A stretch of 64,000 nt of DNA from Adiantum capillus-veneris (GCA_014529385.2 CM043967.1:86289278-86353277); one strand, 5' to 3'. Positions 52,801 to 55,542 are shown, counted from the first letter of the stretch. Notes: generated by a model from the sequence alone, not told the origin. Program-made: numbers and translations.

Positions 52801-54894
52801 AGTTTGACTGCTTTTCATGTAACTGCTTTTCAAGGCCAAGGGCCTTTAAATATGTGCAAGGGCTCATTCTCTGGCATGCTTCAGTGTGAAGGTGCACGGA
52901 TTGGAGTACCGGCATTGTACTCAATTGAAGCAATATAAAGAAATACCGAAAGGGGCGTCAATGTTTGGGGACAGGGCCCTCTTGGGGGGGAACTCCGCCA
53001 CTCTGAGTCGTGTGTGCTCTCTCTCTTTCAATTCAGTTGTTATTGAAGTGCTAAAAGTCTGTTCAGTTTGATTCTTTCCGTTGGCACCATGTGCCCATTT
53101 CGTGAGACAATTGTGTATTTTGTTTCATTTGTTCATGATTTTTCTATGAAAATATGGGTTTATTTGCTCAAGAATAAAAGTGACACATTTCCTTCTTTCA
53201 AGATTTTTCATGCATTTGTGACTACCCAAATAGGTCAGAAGTTGAAATGCTTGTGTACAGACAATGGTGGTGAGTTCACATCAGCTGAGATTGTTAAGTT
53301 TTTTCAAGAAAATGGTATCAAGAGAAAGCTAACAGCCTCTTTTAGTTCTTTGTCTAATGGTGTGGCTACGAGAAATAATAAGACGACGTGTGAGAGTGTC
53401 TGATGCATGTTGTCCACCACTAATCTCCCTCAAGGATTTGGGGGAGAGTGGCCACTTACGCATTTCTGGTTGTGAGGCATTTGTGCACATAAGGCCTAAG
53501 TTGAAGAGCAAGCTTTATGCTAAGTCCATGAAAAGAATCTTCATGGTATATGGAGATGAAGGAGAAATGGACTATAGAGTCTCACTACCTCAACTTCAAA
53601 GGTTTATACGCAATCGAGATATTGTGTTTAATGGGGCAAAGCTGCTTAAAAACAATGATGTCTACTCTAAAAAGGTCGAATTCCAGCATGTTCAGCCGCC
53701 TATTAGTTCTGAAATTGAACCTCAGGATGCATCACAAAGACCCGAAATTCTTAATGAGCCAATGGTTATTGAGCCAGAAGATGTTGGGCAACCATTGCAT
53801 GCACCTGAAGGTGATTGCAGCCAAGAGAACATGCTAAAAATAGGGCTGAAGATGATGTGCAGCAGCCCATAAATGATGATGATGTCGTCCTTGTTATTCA
53901 ACACGTCTTGTGTTCAAATACCCTTTAACGTTAAGCAGATTATAAATTGTCTCTCAAAGTAAATGACCTCTCCGGATTGTTATTACAGCAGTAGAATCTC
54001 TCTCTCACATCATACTAAACAAATGCACAACCCTGATGCTTCCGCAGATCTAAATAGACGTATTCAGGAGAGTCCTAGTTCCATAATGATCCTTTTTTTG
54101 CAAGAGGAATCAGGCCAATGTACTCATATCCCATTGCCAATAGGGGGATTCAATTTAGAAGATCCTCTACTTAGATGAGGTAGAAACACAATTTTGACAA
54201 GTTAGTGAAGTCAACCCCAATAAGAAGGTTGATTCGGAAAAGGTAAAAGACTCAAAAAAGCCCAAGCTTTGTGAGAGTTTCAGAAGGGGTAGGCGTAGGT
54301 ACTAGGTTAGAGTCGGAGAATGACCACCAATTGTATAGCTTTAGAAATCAAGGAAAGCTCTTGTTCACACAAAAAATCTGGCCTTCTGGTAAATTTCAAA
54401 AAGTATTGTAGGTATACAACACTCAAGTATGAGAAGCTATGGGTTGAAATAAGTATGGCTTACCACAAATCCCACCATAGCAAGGCGGCCCACTGCTCTT
54501 TCCTGCCGCCTTCCAAATCCAAACCATGTTCCAGGTCCGCCAAGCCCAAACTGTGACTGTTCTTGCGAAGCATCAGCATCAGAACCAGTTGAAGCATGGA
54601 CAATTACAGCTGCGAAAAAACATTTTGAGAGCAAACTAAGCAAACGGGACGAATGTGGGAGTACCCGCATCGTTTCATCACATAATAGACATTACTTGCA
54701 TGTCGTGAGCGAGCCTGTGGGAGGCGCAGAGAGGAGCTGACTAGGGTATAAGGGGGCTGCAGAGGACAGAAGCTTCTGCTGCTCGCGAGAGAAGAGGGTA
54801 GTTGAACCGCATCCAGCTTGGAGTAGCCATGTGATTGAACCGCATCCAGCTTGGAGTAGCCATGTGATTGAACCGCAACCACACACGACGCCAT
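7447..54894 (-). CDS. Plastid light-harvesting-like (LHC-like, SEP/ELIP type) two-helix protein; 4 exons with a 46.6-kb intron
   Basis: Proposed join on the minus strand: 54894-54696, 54609-54464, 7848-7585, 7503-7447 (666 nt, 221 residues). Each boundary has GT/AG ends and phases agree (1, 0, 0). Layout: Ser/Arg-rich plastid transit peptide (about 1-65), then [19 protein letters not shown] carrying the chlorophyll-binding ExxxGRxAM helix motif, continuing across intron 2 into [18 protein letters not shown], a second helix ([20 protein letters not shown]) and a polar tail ending PPSNKEK. Known: LHC-like proteins sit in thylakoid membranes, bind pigment and act in photoprotection or photosystem assembly. 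The exact subfamily is not identified. Inference: exons on both sides of the retrotransposon cluster belong to one gene, because motif and phase continue. The alternative is two separate truncated copies. Confidence 0.8.
7849..8597. other. Intron sequence, no element recognised
   Basis: Sequence next to the exon-3 acceptor. Only short unrelated open frames are seen, with no repeat or motif. Confidence 0.45.
8598..8654. repeat. (GA)n microsatellite
   Basis: Uninterrupted GA dinucleotide run. Translations across it give only SLSLSL or ERERER artefacts. Confidence 0.95.
8655..8780. other. Sequence between GA tract and copia LTR
   Basis: No feature seen. It may be the distal end of the copia LTR, whose left boundary is uncertain. 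Confidence 0.3.
8781..9596 (-). mobile_element. Ty1/copia fragment A: RNase H end, polypurine tract and 3' LTR (minus)
   Basis: The minus strand from 9596 to about 9200 reads the copia RNase H C-terminus: [55 protein letters not shown], ending [20 protein letters not shown] and a stop. A frameshift lies near 9520. The purine run gtgggaggt follows, then an LTR starting TGTTGG at 9187 (minus). Its far end is placed tentatively at 8781 (TG on plus). The element is cut at 9596 by E1 and resumes at 17296; the joining bases CCACC are the target duplication of E1. Confidence 0.85.
9597..11106 (+). repeat. E1 5' LTR (1,510 bp)
   Basis: Starts TGTAACTAAG, ends GTGACA. It contains a CT run at about 10160-10193 and a C homopolymer near 10265-10279. 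A likely transcript leader (gtaaagattctcccttagta, then tctggtccccaatgaag) lies near its end. Derivatives of this LTR recur as solo copies at 29087-30625 and 30829-31805. Confidence 0.95.
11108..11119 (+). other. E1 primer binding site, initiator tRNA-Met
   Basis: TGGTATCAGAGC sits one base after the 5' LTR. This is the standard plant LTR-retrotransposon site complementary to the 3' end of tRNA-iMet. Confidence 0.95.
11294..12187 (+). CDS. E1 Gag capsid region
   Basis: 297 codons from the ATG at 11294. A basic N-terminus with [16 protein letters not shown] comes first. The retrotransposon Gag capsid fold follows: [19 protein letters not shown], then [12 protein letters not shown], then [19 protein letters not shown] and the region ending MEQSTYHAK. 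The TAG at 12185-12187 is a point stop in the same frame as the downstream zinc knuckle, so gag was once longer. The CA protein would assemble cytoplasmic virus-like particles. Reading is intact up to the stop. Confidence 0.9.
   Translation: MPMGSGEIPQNPKAPEPRKDPLIGTSRMHERHRKPPERHVRFNPKVQEQDPPDSPQFSFMKDLDDIVASEDMFLDDPWQQEVHSREKTPVHKESKHRKKEHHKKKHHRQKTFKSRDKDVTFDTYNGQRDNDKALAFIRQLEVAFAEGNFKERSKLCHVSMYLKGTASSWWLALILEDRKPQDWTAFKKEFYAQFLPPDYEEEVKKEWDRLSQSENETVPRYVDRFWDVLLKVTPFKKIDDSEKMRKFEAGLHEALQKAMKLYPRGSLQILMESVRIADGIHDKGTPRKMEQSTYHAK
12188..14056 (+). CDS. E1 zinc knuckle, protease and reverse transcriptase
   Basis: Same frame as gag beyond its TAG; the first ATG is at 12308. Zinc knuckle [14 protein letters not shown] comes first. 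An aspartic protease follows with [12 protein letters not shown] (DPG in place of the usual DTG/DSG). The RT has [55 protein letters not shown], the catalytic [10 protein letters not shown] and the thumb region [17 protein letters not shown]. The start of RNase H follows ([20 protein letters not shown]). The TAA at 14054 stands where a Gln codon is expected (YESRRL*DAELH). RT itself looks intact over about 200 residues. Confidence 0.9.
   Translation, partial: KALHEQPTSTSSSQKKKRTASEAEAKPNQPKKRRHLSPAELRTYISEGRCFKCGQVGHMKGDCPTKPPQPPSSNAVPDVQGNTTKDGKERALLKAWGSINNQRALILFDPGSTDNFISTKLADDLNLQPNRFGVSIQAQSAFKGQNSNSTPIIGKLNLKVDDYKDQESFLLASLEGCDVILGMPWHYKMHPIPDYVHKTLSFAYKGKEYLVLADAGDWCIPIANHIAIKKEMKKCVSTYLIFARERDVSVSQLSSSLEEKRLKLLESYKDCFADELPNELPPPRPEDHTIDLILGSSPPNQPPYRVSLMQQEEILKQVNELLEKGLIRPSTSPYCSPVLLVQKKDGTFRMCIDYRSLNKITIKNRFPIPRIDDILDKLQGASVFSRIDLKSDYDQIRIAPQDVHKTSFRTTFGLYEFLVMPFGLTNAPATFNRMMDRIFHSYRSFTGVFFDDVLIFSETEHEHYKHLALVFEDLRRHKLFVNAKKSEFFLKEIHYLGHIVSHNHVRMDPDKIQAVVEWPTPTTVHDVRSFLGLYSYYRRLIRAFAAIAGPLHDLTKKRIPFHWGSGQKQAFEKLKYLLSHGPVLTVPDLRKPFEVYCDAFGDCVGAVLNQEGHAIAYESRRL
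14057..15770 (+). pseudogene. E1 RNase H, integrase and chromodomain (frameshifted)
   Basis: RNase H continues (SIYEKELMA), shifts frame near 14120, then reads [16 protein letters not shown] and [16 protein letters not shown]. It shifts back near 14440. Integrase zinc-binding residues lie in [20 protein letters not shown] and [13 protein letters not shown]; the core begins [24 protein letters not shown] at 14939 replaces an expected Gln. The core continues to [17 protein letters not shown] and [18 protein letters not shown]. After a shift near 15485 come FHVSLRPY and a chromodomain ([19 protein letters not shown]) ending at 15770. Chromodomains guide integration toward particular histone marks. 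Confidence 0.9.
15772..15782 (+). other. E1 polypurine tract
   Basis: Purine-rich accaagaggga directly before the 3' LTR. It primes plus-strand synthesis in LTR elements. Confidence 0.75.
15783..17290 (+). repeat. E1 3' LTR (1,508 bp)
   Basis: Near-identical to the 5' LTR. Differences include an extra cttggcacactt near 16330 and shorter C and CA/TG runs. Ends GTGACA, followed by the duplicated CCACC. Confidence 0.95.
17291..17600 (-). mobile_element. Copia fragment A, right part: RT end and start of RNase H (minus)
   Basis: The minus strand from 17590 reads [53 protein letters not shown], then [20 protein letters not shown] and GYIYTVAGG. It continues in register into 9596 once E1 is removed. 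The copia element is truncated at about 17600; everything upstream (gag to RT core) is missing. Confidence 0.88.
17601..18311. other. Unassigned sequence in the intron
   Basis: Contains a (TG)n run near 18020 and a minus-strand open stretch (about 18060-18311) with no recognisable domain. It continues, after removal of the solo LTR, into 18972-19029. It may be part of an older element whose ends I cannot find. Confidence 0.35.
18312..18971 (-). mobile_element. Solo LTR of the E2 family (660 bp), TSD TTTTC
   Basis: On the plus strand it starts TGTAACAGACTTGG and ends GTTTGTGACA. Perfect 5-bp duplications TTTTC lie at 18307-18311 and 18972-18976. It matches the E2 LTRs (tagagatattggccccaaag, tggcgcccctttcgg) and contains an expanded CT tract. 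No internal region remains, as expected after LTR-LTR recombination. Confidence 0.92.
18689..18768. repeat. (TC)n microsatellite inside the solo LTR
   Basis: 80-bp dinucleotide run, much longer than in sister LTRs (about 10 bp at 21179, about 40 bp at 33822). Confidence 0.95.
19030..19527 (-). repeat. E3 3' LTR
   Basis: Plus-strand ends TGTCAA...CTAACA. It is followed on the right by ccccccctcgac, the complement of a polypurine tract. A (GA)n tract at 19078-19153 lies inside. Confidence 0.85.
19078..19153. repeat. (GA)n microsatellite in E3 3' LTR
   Basis: 76-bp GA run. The same position in the partner LTR (38180-38245) also carries one. Confidence 0.95.
19781..20590 (+). repeat. E4 5' LTR (810 bp), with a private insert of about 375 bp
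   Basis: Matches the 454-bp 3' LTR except for an extra block at roughly 20138-20513, between ttcttaagtctt and gagttca. Short direct repeats of a 9-mer built on ctcttcgcc/ccttcg occur in the shared part. Confidence 0.9.
20592..20603 (+). other. E4 primer binding site, tRNA-iMet
   Basis: TGGTATCAGAGC one base after the 5' LTR. Confidence 0.95.
20828..21486 (-). repeat. E2 3' LTR with telomere-like GGGTTT repeats
   Basis: 659 bp. Contains gatattggccccaaagac and tggcgcccctttcgg. At 21371-21470 there are about seven ttagggtt motifs (AAACCCTAA in element sense). It ends TTTGTGACA and is followed by the complement of a purine tract (taccccccctcttgaaag type). Confidence 0.9.
21487..22096 (-). other. 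E2 3' untranslated segment
   Basis: Between the chromodomain stop and the 3' LTR. Includes a minus-strand polypurine tract at about 21487-21500 and a short tandem array of gacatcac(t/a)c units at about 21632-21690. Confidence 0.6.
22097..22985 (-). pseudogene. E2 integrase C-terminal half and chromodomain
   Basis: Minus strand from 22980: [18 protein letters not shown], then [15 protein letters not shown], then (shifted) [20 protein letters not shown] and [13 protein letters not shown]. The tail is FHVSLLKPF and a chromodomain [19 protein letters not shown] that ends at 22097. Frames change several times. It continues from 27211 once the inserted element is removed (..RLHGMPETI | ..SDRDPRF). 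Confidence 0.88.
22986..24670 (-). repeat. 3' LTR of the deleted chromovirus
   Basis: 1,685 bp. Shares with its partner gaaaccggcccgtaggg, ggccccaaaattggcgcccc and cctcgtgaca, with scattered substitutions indicating some age. Confidence 0.92.
24671..25515 (-). other. Shrunken internal region with chromodomain remnant and tRNA-Glu-like primer site
   Basis: Minus-strand order: primer-site-like stretch 25515-25494 (complement of cccggcaatggaacc), non-coding leader, chromodomain tail near 25035-24975, a purine tract at 24671-24685, then the LTR. No other coding motif. Confidence 0.75.
25516..27210 (-). repeat. 5' LTR of the deleted chromovirus
   Basis: 1,695 bp, partner of 22986-24670. It ends at the break in the E2 integrase. 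Confidence 0.92.
27211..28149 (-). pseudogene. E2 RNase H and integrase N-terminal half
   Basis: Reading minus from 28113: [50 protein letters not shown] and a stop, [26 protein letters not shown]. The integrase HHCC region follows ([32 protein letters not shown]) and the core start [19 protein letters not shown]. It stops abruptly at GMPETI where the inserted LTR begins. Confidence 0.9.
28150..29086 (-). pseudogene. E2 protease end and reverse transcriptase with internal deletion
   Basis: Minus from 29049: [20 protein letters not shown] (protease tail), then linker and RT start ([20 protein letters not shown]). EKGLVQ is fused directly to [13 protein letters not shown], so about 90 residues of RT fingers and palm, including the first catalytic Asp motif, are gone. 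The second motif [10 protein letters not shown] is present. A TAG interrupts near 28590. Confidence 0.9.
29087..30625 (+). mobile_element. Solo LTR of an E1-related family (1,539 bp), plus
   Basis: Its 3' part mirrors the E1 LTR end: gattctccctaataaagg, gaccagtccatcttctggtc, CT tract, then tgcgctcccgtttgtgaca. It starts TGCCGCTAG at 29087, where the E2 protease frame breaks. Flanking 5-mers do not match, so the duplication is lost or the left end is off by a few bases. Two ~55-bp segments (aaaataattctaaatgaat...) repeat near 29128 and 29191. Confidence 0.65.
30494..30529. repeat. (CT)n microsatellite in solo LTR
   Basis: Uninterrupted dinucleotide run of about 36 bp. Confidence 0.9.
30626..30828 (-). 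pseudogene. E2 protease N-terminal part
   Basis: Minus strand: [20 protein letters not shown], then [18 protein letters not shown]. This is the aspartic protease active-site region (FFDGGA in place of DTG/DSG). It is bracketed by two solo LTR insertions. Confidence 0.85.
30829..31805 (-). mobile_element. Solo LTR of the E1 family (977 bp, minus), TSD AATCC
   Basis: Reverse complement of the E1 LTR: starts TGTCACAAAAATACGG, ends GACTTAGTTACA. Perfect AATCC occurs at 30824-30828 and 31806-31810. It is shorter than the 1.5-kb E1 LTR because of internal loss near 31100-31200. Contains a GA tract (31207-31253). Confidence 0.93.
31806..33452 (-). pseudogene. E2 Gag and zinc knuckle (degraded)
   Basis: Reading minus: acidic/basic N-terminal half (about 33400-32720) with [20 protein letters not shown]-like and serine-rich stretches. 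Capsid pieces follow: [46 protein letters not shown], then [20 protein letters not shown]. The zinc knuckle is [14 protein letters not shown] near 31955. Several frameshifts and stops are present. Same family as the gags of E6 and E7. Confidence 0.82.
33453..33464 (-). other. E2 primer binding site (one base changed)
   Basis: Plus-strand gctctgaaacca is the complement of TGGTATCAGAGC with one substitution. Directly left of the 5' LTR. Confidence 0.85.
33466..34165 (-). repeat. E2 5' LTR
   Basis: 700 bp. Same modules as 20828-21486, including a GA tract (33822-33862) and telomere-like ttagggtt motifs at 34053-34142. Terminal bases mutated (TATAAC..., ...TGATA). Confidence 0.9.
34166..34765 (+). 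other. E4 leader region right of E2
   Basis: Non-coding, with repeated cccttgctcgcacc and acccctt motifs. Probably the 5' untranslated part of E4. No gene recognised. Confidence 0.5.
34766..34964 (+). pseudogene. E4 proline/glutamate-rich leader frame
   Basis: Open frame reading [20 protein letters not shown] and [12 protein letters not shown]. It overlaps, in another frame, the Gag-like start at 34965. No database family recognised. It may be an upstream frame or the N-terminus of a frameshifted Gag. Confidence 0.35.
34965..35279 (+). CDS. E4 Gag-like N-terminal frame
   Basis: 105 codons from [23 protein letters not shown], then [20 protein letters not shown], then a Ser/Thr- and Lys-rich tail. 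The start (MAESQ.., an acidic stretch and a short heptad-like helix) resembles Gag N-termini of plant gypsy elements. No capsid fold or zinc knuckle follows. Confidence 0.5.
   Translation: MAESQDGNNSIPEDPIAVLKEQMTALSTSHASLHTRFEQMQMQNTGRSRPTTSRTTNAAYPPSSSDALVVDQKEQLKHKPSEPKLSHPKHGFSQTTRHKVPSCE
35415..36182 (+). CDS. E4 unidentified 255-residue frame
   Basis: The longest open frame in E4. It begins [20 protein letters not shown] and is rich in Ser, Asn, Asp and Lys. Near the C-terminus are [20 protein letters not shown] and a DKDIIELQM end. I see no zinc knuckle, DTG/DSG protease site or polymerase motif. Position (after Gag-like start, before purine tract and LTR) implies an element-borne protein or a scrambled pol remnant. 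Function unknown. Confidence 0.4.
   Translation: MAHISDPSRVLGRECHDVGQVPPCEPCPTFKSFLSDGGKIKDLLILSLCKRILQRSKRQQLLQPFPSQLEALILVEKAEDSKDSSSCVTTDKHKTPSLVVIQVEKLASSPSLQNKVFVSEQIPNAVVNDNSSNLKTLFLAFNDANNKSDANSCSTTLVAANESLDTTCSIAKPLQMDIPPNTTLSQSTTSLQEDFTVPDKPMEYLTDFQPVFFTQKKTQVSLPIISLEVDTDSIFYRTKLEVTNDFDKDIIELQM
36381..36834 (+). repeat. E4 3' LTR (454 bp)
   Basis: Preceded by aaagagggagggaa. Ends ATCCTTACA before the duplicated AGATG. It lacks the 375-bp block of the 5' LTR and instead has two tandem copies of a ttttttgtgagttcagttca unit. Confidence 0.93.
36840..38123 (-). other. E3 interior, non-coding
   Basis: Holds aaaacgctg/aaaacactgg-type motifs (resembling the E5 LTR texture) and the MITE. 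No gag or pol motif on either strand. Confidence 0.6.
37434..37954. mobile_element. hAT-type MITE, 521 bp, TSD GCAGAAGA
   Basis: Terminal inverted repeats of about 18 bp: CATAGTCACAGGGGACGG on the left and, complemented, CATAGTTACATGGGACGG on the right. A perfect 8-bp duplication GCAGAAGA lies at 37426-37433 and 37955-37962. Subterminal arrays of ggggacgg (left, 37443-37600) and cccgtccc (right, 37860-37945) are inverted copies and could fold into a long hairpin. The core is AT-rich with no transposase. An 8-bp TSD plus short TIRs and subterminal repeats are hAT hallmarks. Confidence 0.85.
38124..38135 (-). other. E3 primer binding site, tRNA-iMet
   Basis: gctctgatacca (complement of TGGTATCAGAGC) abuts the right LTR. 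Confidence 0.93.
38136..38612 (-). repeat. E3 5' LTR
   Basis: 477 bp. Same sequence as 19030-19527 with few differences. A (GA)n tract at 38180-38245 lies inside. Confidence 0.88.
38613..39040. other. Unassigned sequence left of E6 LTR
   Basis: Contains gggtttcg and tttagggttt type motifs and a ggggttttggcgtcgttacg stretch. It may be the start of the E6 LTR or leader of an older element. No coding frame. Confidence 0.35.
39041..39573 (+). repeat. E6 5' LTR (left end approximate)
   Basis: Shares with 46738-46880/52693-53107: ccgatggggcc, cctttaaatatg, ggctcattctctggcatgct, aatataaagaaa, ttattgaagtgctaaaagtc and a GTGACA end. Confidence 0.7.
39574..39879 (+). other. E6 leader with an extra LTR-like module
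   Basis: At 39643-39690 the string gaataaagaaatacagaaag followed by gggcgccagtctttggga repeats the conserved R-region module of the neighbouring LTR families. No clear tRNA primer site adjoins 39573. Confidence 0.5.
39880..40628 (+). pseudogene. E6 Gag N-terminal half
   Basis: From ATG 39880: [20 protein letters not shown], then [20 protein letters not shown]. After a shift near 40230: a Met/Gly/Gln-rich stretch ([20 protein letters not shown]). Interrupted at 40628 by E7 with duplication CAGGC and resumes at 43750. Confidence 0.8.
40629..41181 (-). repeat. E7 3' LTR
   Basis: 553 bp, carries the tggcgcccctttcggtattt module. It is about as long as its partner at 43185-43744. Confidence 0.92.
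41182..42012 (-). other. E7 non-coding 3' segment with tandem ~111-bp duplication
   Basis: Units containing gcgatcacgtcc(g/a)tagagttc occur twice (about 41353-41463 and 41464-41578), with a related single copy in the E2 3' segment near 21710-21830. No coding motif. Confidence 0.6.
42013..43129 (-). pseudogene. E7 Gag remnant
   Basis: Minus from 43129: [20 protein letters not shown], a lysine/serine-rich middle ([20 protein letters not shown], poly-Ser), then capsid pieces [20 protein letters not shown] and [20 protein letters not shown]. It stops after [10 protein letters not shown]...; no zinc knuckle or protease remains. Multiple frameshifts. Confidence 0.8.
43172..43183 (-). other. E7 primer binding site, tRNA-iMet
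   Basis: gctctgatacca one base left of the 5' LTR. Confidence 0.93.
43185..43744 (-). repeat. E7 5' LTR
   Basis: 560 bp, starts TGTCACAGGCTTGAG, ends GTATGTGACA, followed by the duplicated CAGGC. Confidence 0.92.
43745..44605 (+). pseudogene. E6 Gag capsid and zinc knuckle
   Basis: [20 protein letters not shown], then [20 protein letters not shown], a stop near 44013, then [13 protein letters not shown] and [20 protein letters not shown]. The zinc knuckle [15 protein letters not shown] lies in an adjacent frame near 44453. Point stops and frameshifts make it inactive. Confidence 0.85.
44606..45772 (+). pseudogene. E6 protease and reverse transcriptase, catalytic loop deleted
   Basis: Protease [20 protein letters not shown] and [22 protein letters not shown] starts at [20 protein letters not shown] and runs through [20 protein letters not shown] and [15 protein letters not shown]. 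At [12 protein letters not shown] it jumps directly to NAKKSEF-like sequence in another frame, so the FFDD catalytic motif is missing. RT is therefore dead regardless of other damage. Confidence 0.88.
45676..46585 (+). pseudogene. E6 RT thumb, RNase H and integrase zinc-binding start
   Basis: [40 protein letters not shown], then in shifted frames [50 protein letters not shown] and [19 protein letters not shown]. Ends in [20 protein letters not shown]. The integrase core is absent; the sequence switches to an inverted E4-type LTR fragment at 46583. Confidence 0.88.
46583..46737 (-). mobile_element. Inverted fragment of an E4-type LTR end
   Basis: taaggattctagttactaat followed by taattgagtactta is the complement of the E4 LTR terminus, running back to the tatataagg region (about 46715). 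No target duplication, so it is a rearrangement or a truncated copy. Confidence 0.75.
46738..46880 (+). repeat. E6-type LTR, left piece
   Basis: ccgatggggcctaagtg, a (CA)n run at 46806-46840, gatgacgtggcagcatgtac. Cut at 46880 by E5 and resumes at 52693. Confidence 0.75.
46806..46840. repeat. (CA)n microsatellite
   Basis: About 35 bp of CA repeat within the E6-type LTR. Confidence 0.95.
46881..48045 (-). repeat. E5 3' LTR with repeated aaaacgctgg motifs
   Basis: 1,165 bp. Between 47340 and 47640 the motif (t)gaaaacgctgg/gaaaatcgc recurs about a dozen times at irregular spacing. Ends GTGACA. Confidence 0.9.
48046..49104 (-). pseudogene. E5 tail: diverged pol/chromodomain-like remnant
   Basis: Open stretches read minus: [20 protein letters not shown] near 48190-48100 (chromodomain-like VKFKY), and an Asp/His/Lys-rich stretch ([20 protein letters not shown]) near 48990-48900 generated by catcatg repeats. 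No RT or integrase motif. Identification is tentative. Confidence 0.4.
49105..49855 (-). pseudogene. E5 zinc knuckle and protease
   Basis: Reading minus from 49855: a Lys/Pro-rich linker, [14 protein letters not shown] (CX2CX4HX4C), then [20 protein letters not shown] with a DPG protease site. After a frameshift: [20 protein letters not shown], the protease C-terminal hydrophobic-Gly motif. Confidence 0.82.
49824..51050 (-). pseudogene. E5 Gag with four in-frame stops
   Basis: From 51050: [20 protein letters not shown], repeats of MAQQEANR(I/V), a long charged coiled-coil region ([20 protein letters not shown]), then the capsid: [54 protein letters not shown]. It ends in a [11 protein letters not shown] repeat. 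Stops lie near 50754, 50547, 50532 and 50173, all in one frame with no frameshift. Resembles the Gag of copia/gypsy elements with WHA-type capsid motif. Confidence 0.8.
51051..51544 (-). other. E5 leader with ttcttga repeats and primer site
   Basis: Between Gag ATG and 5' LTR. 51100-51200 is an array of gttcttgagg/gttcttgggg. Primer-like site at 51532-51544. Confidence 0.6.
51545..52692 (-). repeat. E5 5' LTR
   Basis: 1,148 bp. Same modules as 46881-48045, with visible substitutions and indels. Confidence 0.9.
52693..53107 (+). repeat. E6-type LTR, right piece
   Basis: Resumes tttcgcatgt..., contains cctttaaatatgtgcaaggg, aatataaagaaataccgaaa and ggggcgtcaatgtttgggg. Ends near 53107 where copia integrase begins. 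Confidence 0.75.
53108..53950 (+). pseudogene. Copia fragment B: integrase core to start of RT (plus)
   Basis: [60 protein letters not shown]: the copia integrase core with the DNGGEF Asp. After shifts: [53 protein letters not shown], then a Pro/Glu linker and RT start. Several stops. Truncated at both ends, by the E6-type LTR on the left. Confidence 0.88.
53951..54463. other. Intron sequence next to exon 2
   Basis: Only weak open stretches (about 54180-54310, [20 protein letters not shown]). No repeat ends found. Probably older copia or intron sequence. Confidence 0.4.
54464..54894 (-). CDS. LHC-like gene, exons 1 and 2 (transit peptide and first helix)
   Basis: Exon 1 (54894-54696) starts ATGGCG after ttcgctcaga and encodes a 66-residue transit peptide rich in Ser, Arg and Gln, almost without acids. 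It holds an in-frame tandem repeat of [11 protein letters not shown] (33 bp, twice). Donor gcaa|gtaatg. An 86-bp intron ends ttttttcgcag. Exon 2 (54609-54464) gives [20 protein letters not shown], then [25 protein letters not shown] and donor gtg|gtaagcc. The transit cleavage site is probably near the VIVHAS stretch. Confidence 0.88.
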
Positions 54895-55354
54895 TCTGAG
54901 CGAACAGGATTCAATGAATTGTCATAAGCTTGGTTTTACTCCTAGCTAATACTCTCAAATATTGACAAGTGGCAAAATGGGTTTTACAACCAACACAAGA
55001 TAGAGCCAAGCAGAATTCATGGCAAGCAAGGGGGCAGTTTTGTTGGCACTTCCTTTCGGCAGAGAGGGAGGGTAAACGCCGAGGGAGTTTCAGCCCGTGT
55101 ACAACAGAGCACTCTTCAAATTTTGTAAGGAATGTTTTATTTTTTTCCTCTTTAATATATAACAGGTCTTGAGTTCAACTCTCCTCATCAGATAGATCTT
55201 TATGGTCTCTTGGGATAGTTTCCTACAACTTTATTCTCTTCTCCTCCTCCTCCTCCTCCTCCTCCTCTCCCTCCTTCTCCCTCCCTCCCTCTCTCTCTCT
55301 CTCTCTCATCGGAGTGAAAGGCAGTGCTAACGTCTATCTCCAGATCCCTTGTTT
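54895..55354 (-). promoter_or_regulatory. Upstream region of the LHC-like gene
   Basis: 460 bp between the start codon and the copia-derived element. A CT/CTC-rich tract (55235-55310, cctcctcctcct then ctctctct) lies 340-415 bp upstream. CT-rich or GA-rich tracts are common in plant promoters. No clear TATA box seen. Confidence 0.4.
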
Positions 55355-55542
55355 TGAAGGGGATCGGGGAGCACCACAGACGGAGAGTGAGAGAGAGAGA
55401 GAAGGAGACAGACACGATGTGGGTGGGGAGACTCCAAGAGTGAGCAGCCCCCTATACACTTATGCTATGTATAAGGTATACAAGTCAGTGGGCGCCCAGA
55501 CTCTGGGCGGCCGGGCAAGGCACAGACGCCTATACCCCAACA
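55355..55542 (-). repeat. 3' LTR (188 bp)
   Basis: Identical by eye to 59137-59324. Includes gagagagagagaaggagaca and gtgggcgcccagactctggg. Confidence 0.95.

Larger units (their letters stand above)
39041..53107 (+). mobile_element. E6: degraded Ty3/gypsy element (plus), interrupted by E7 and E5
   Basis: A 5' LTR-like segment ending CTTGTGACA at 39573 is followed by leader, gag (39880), zinc knuckle, protease, RT, RNase H and the integrase zinc-binding start. The frame breaks off at 46583. A matching LTR (46738-46880 and 52693-53107) follows, split by E5. Between them sits a 155-bp inverted E4-LTR fragment, so the 3' end has been rearranged. Left LTR boundary and TSD are not determined. Confidence 0.65.
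7849..54463 (-). other. Intron 2 of the LHC-like gene, about 46.6 kb, filled with nested retrotransposons
   Basis: The intron is bounded by gtg|gtaagcc on the exon-2 side and ttaattag|gca on the exon-3 side, on the minus strand. Nearly all of the interior is assignable to LTR retrotransposons in both orientations, with insertions stacked several deep. The unassigned host-like remainder is small, mainly 7849-8780 and 53951-54463. Confidence 0.75.
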
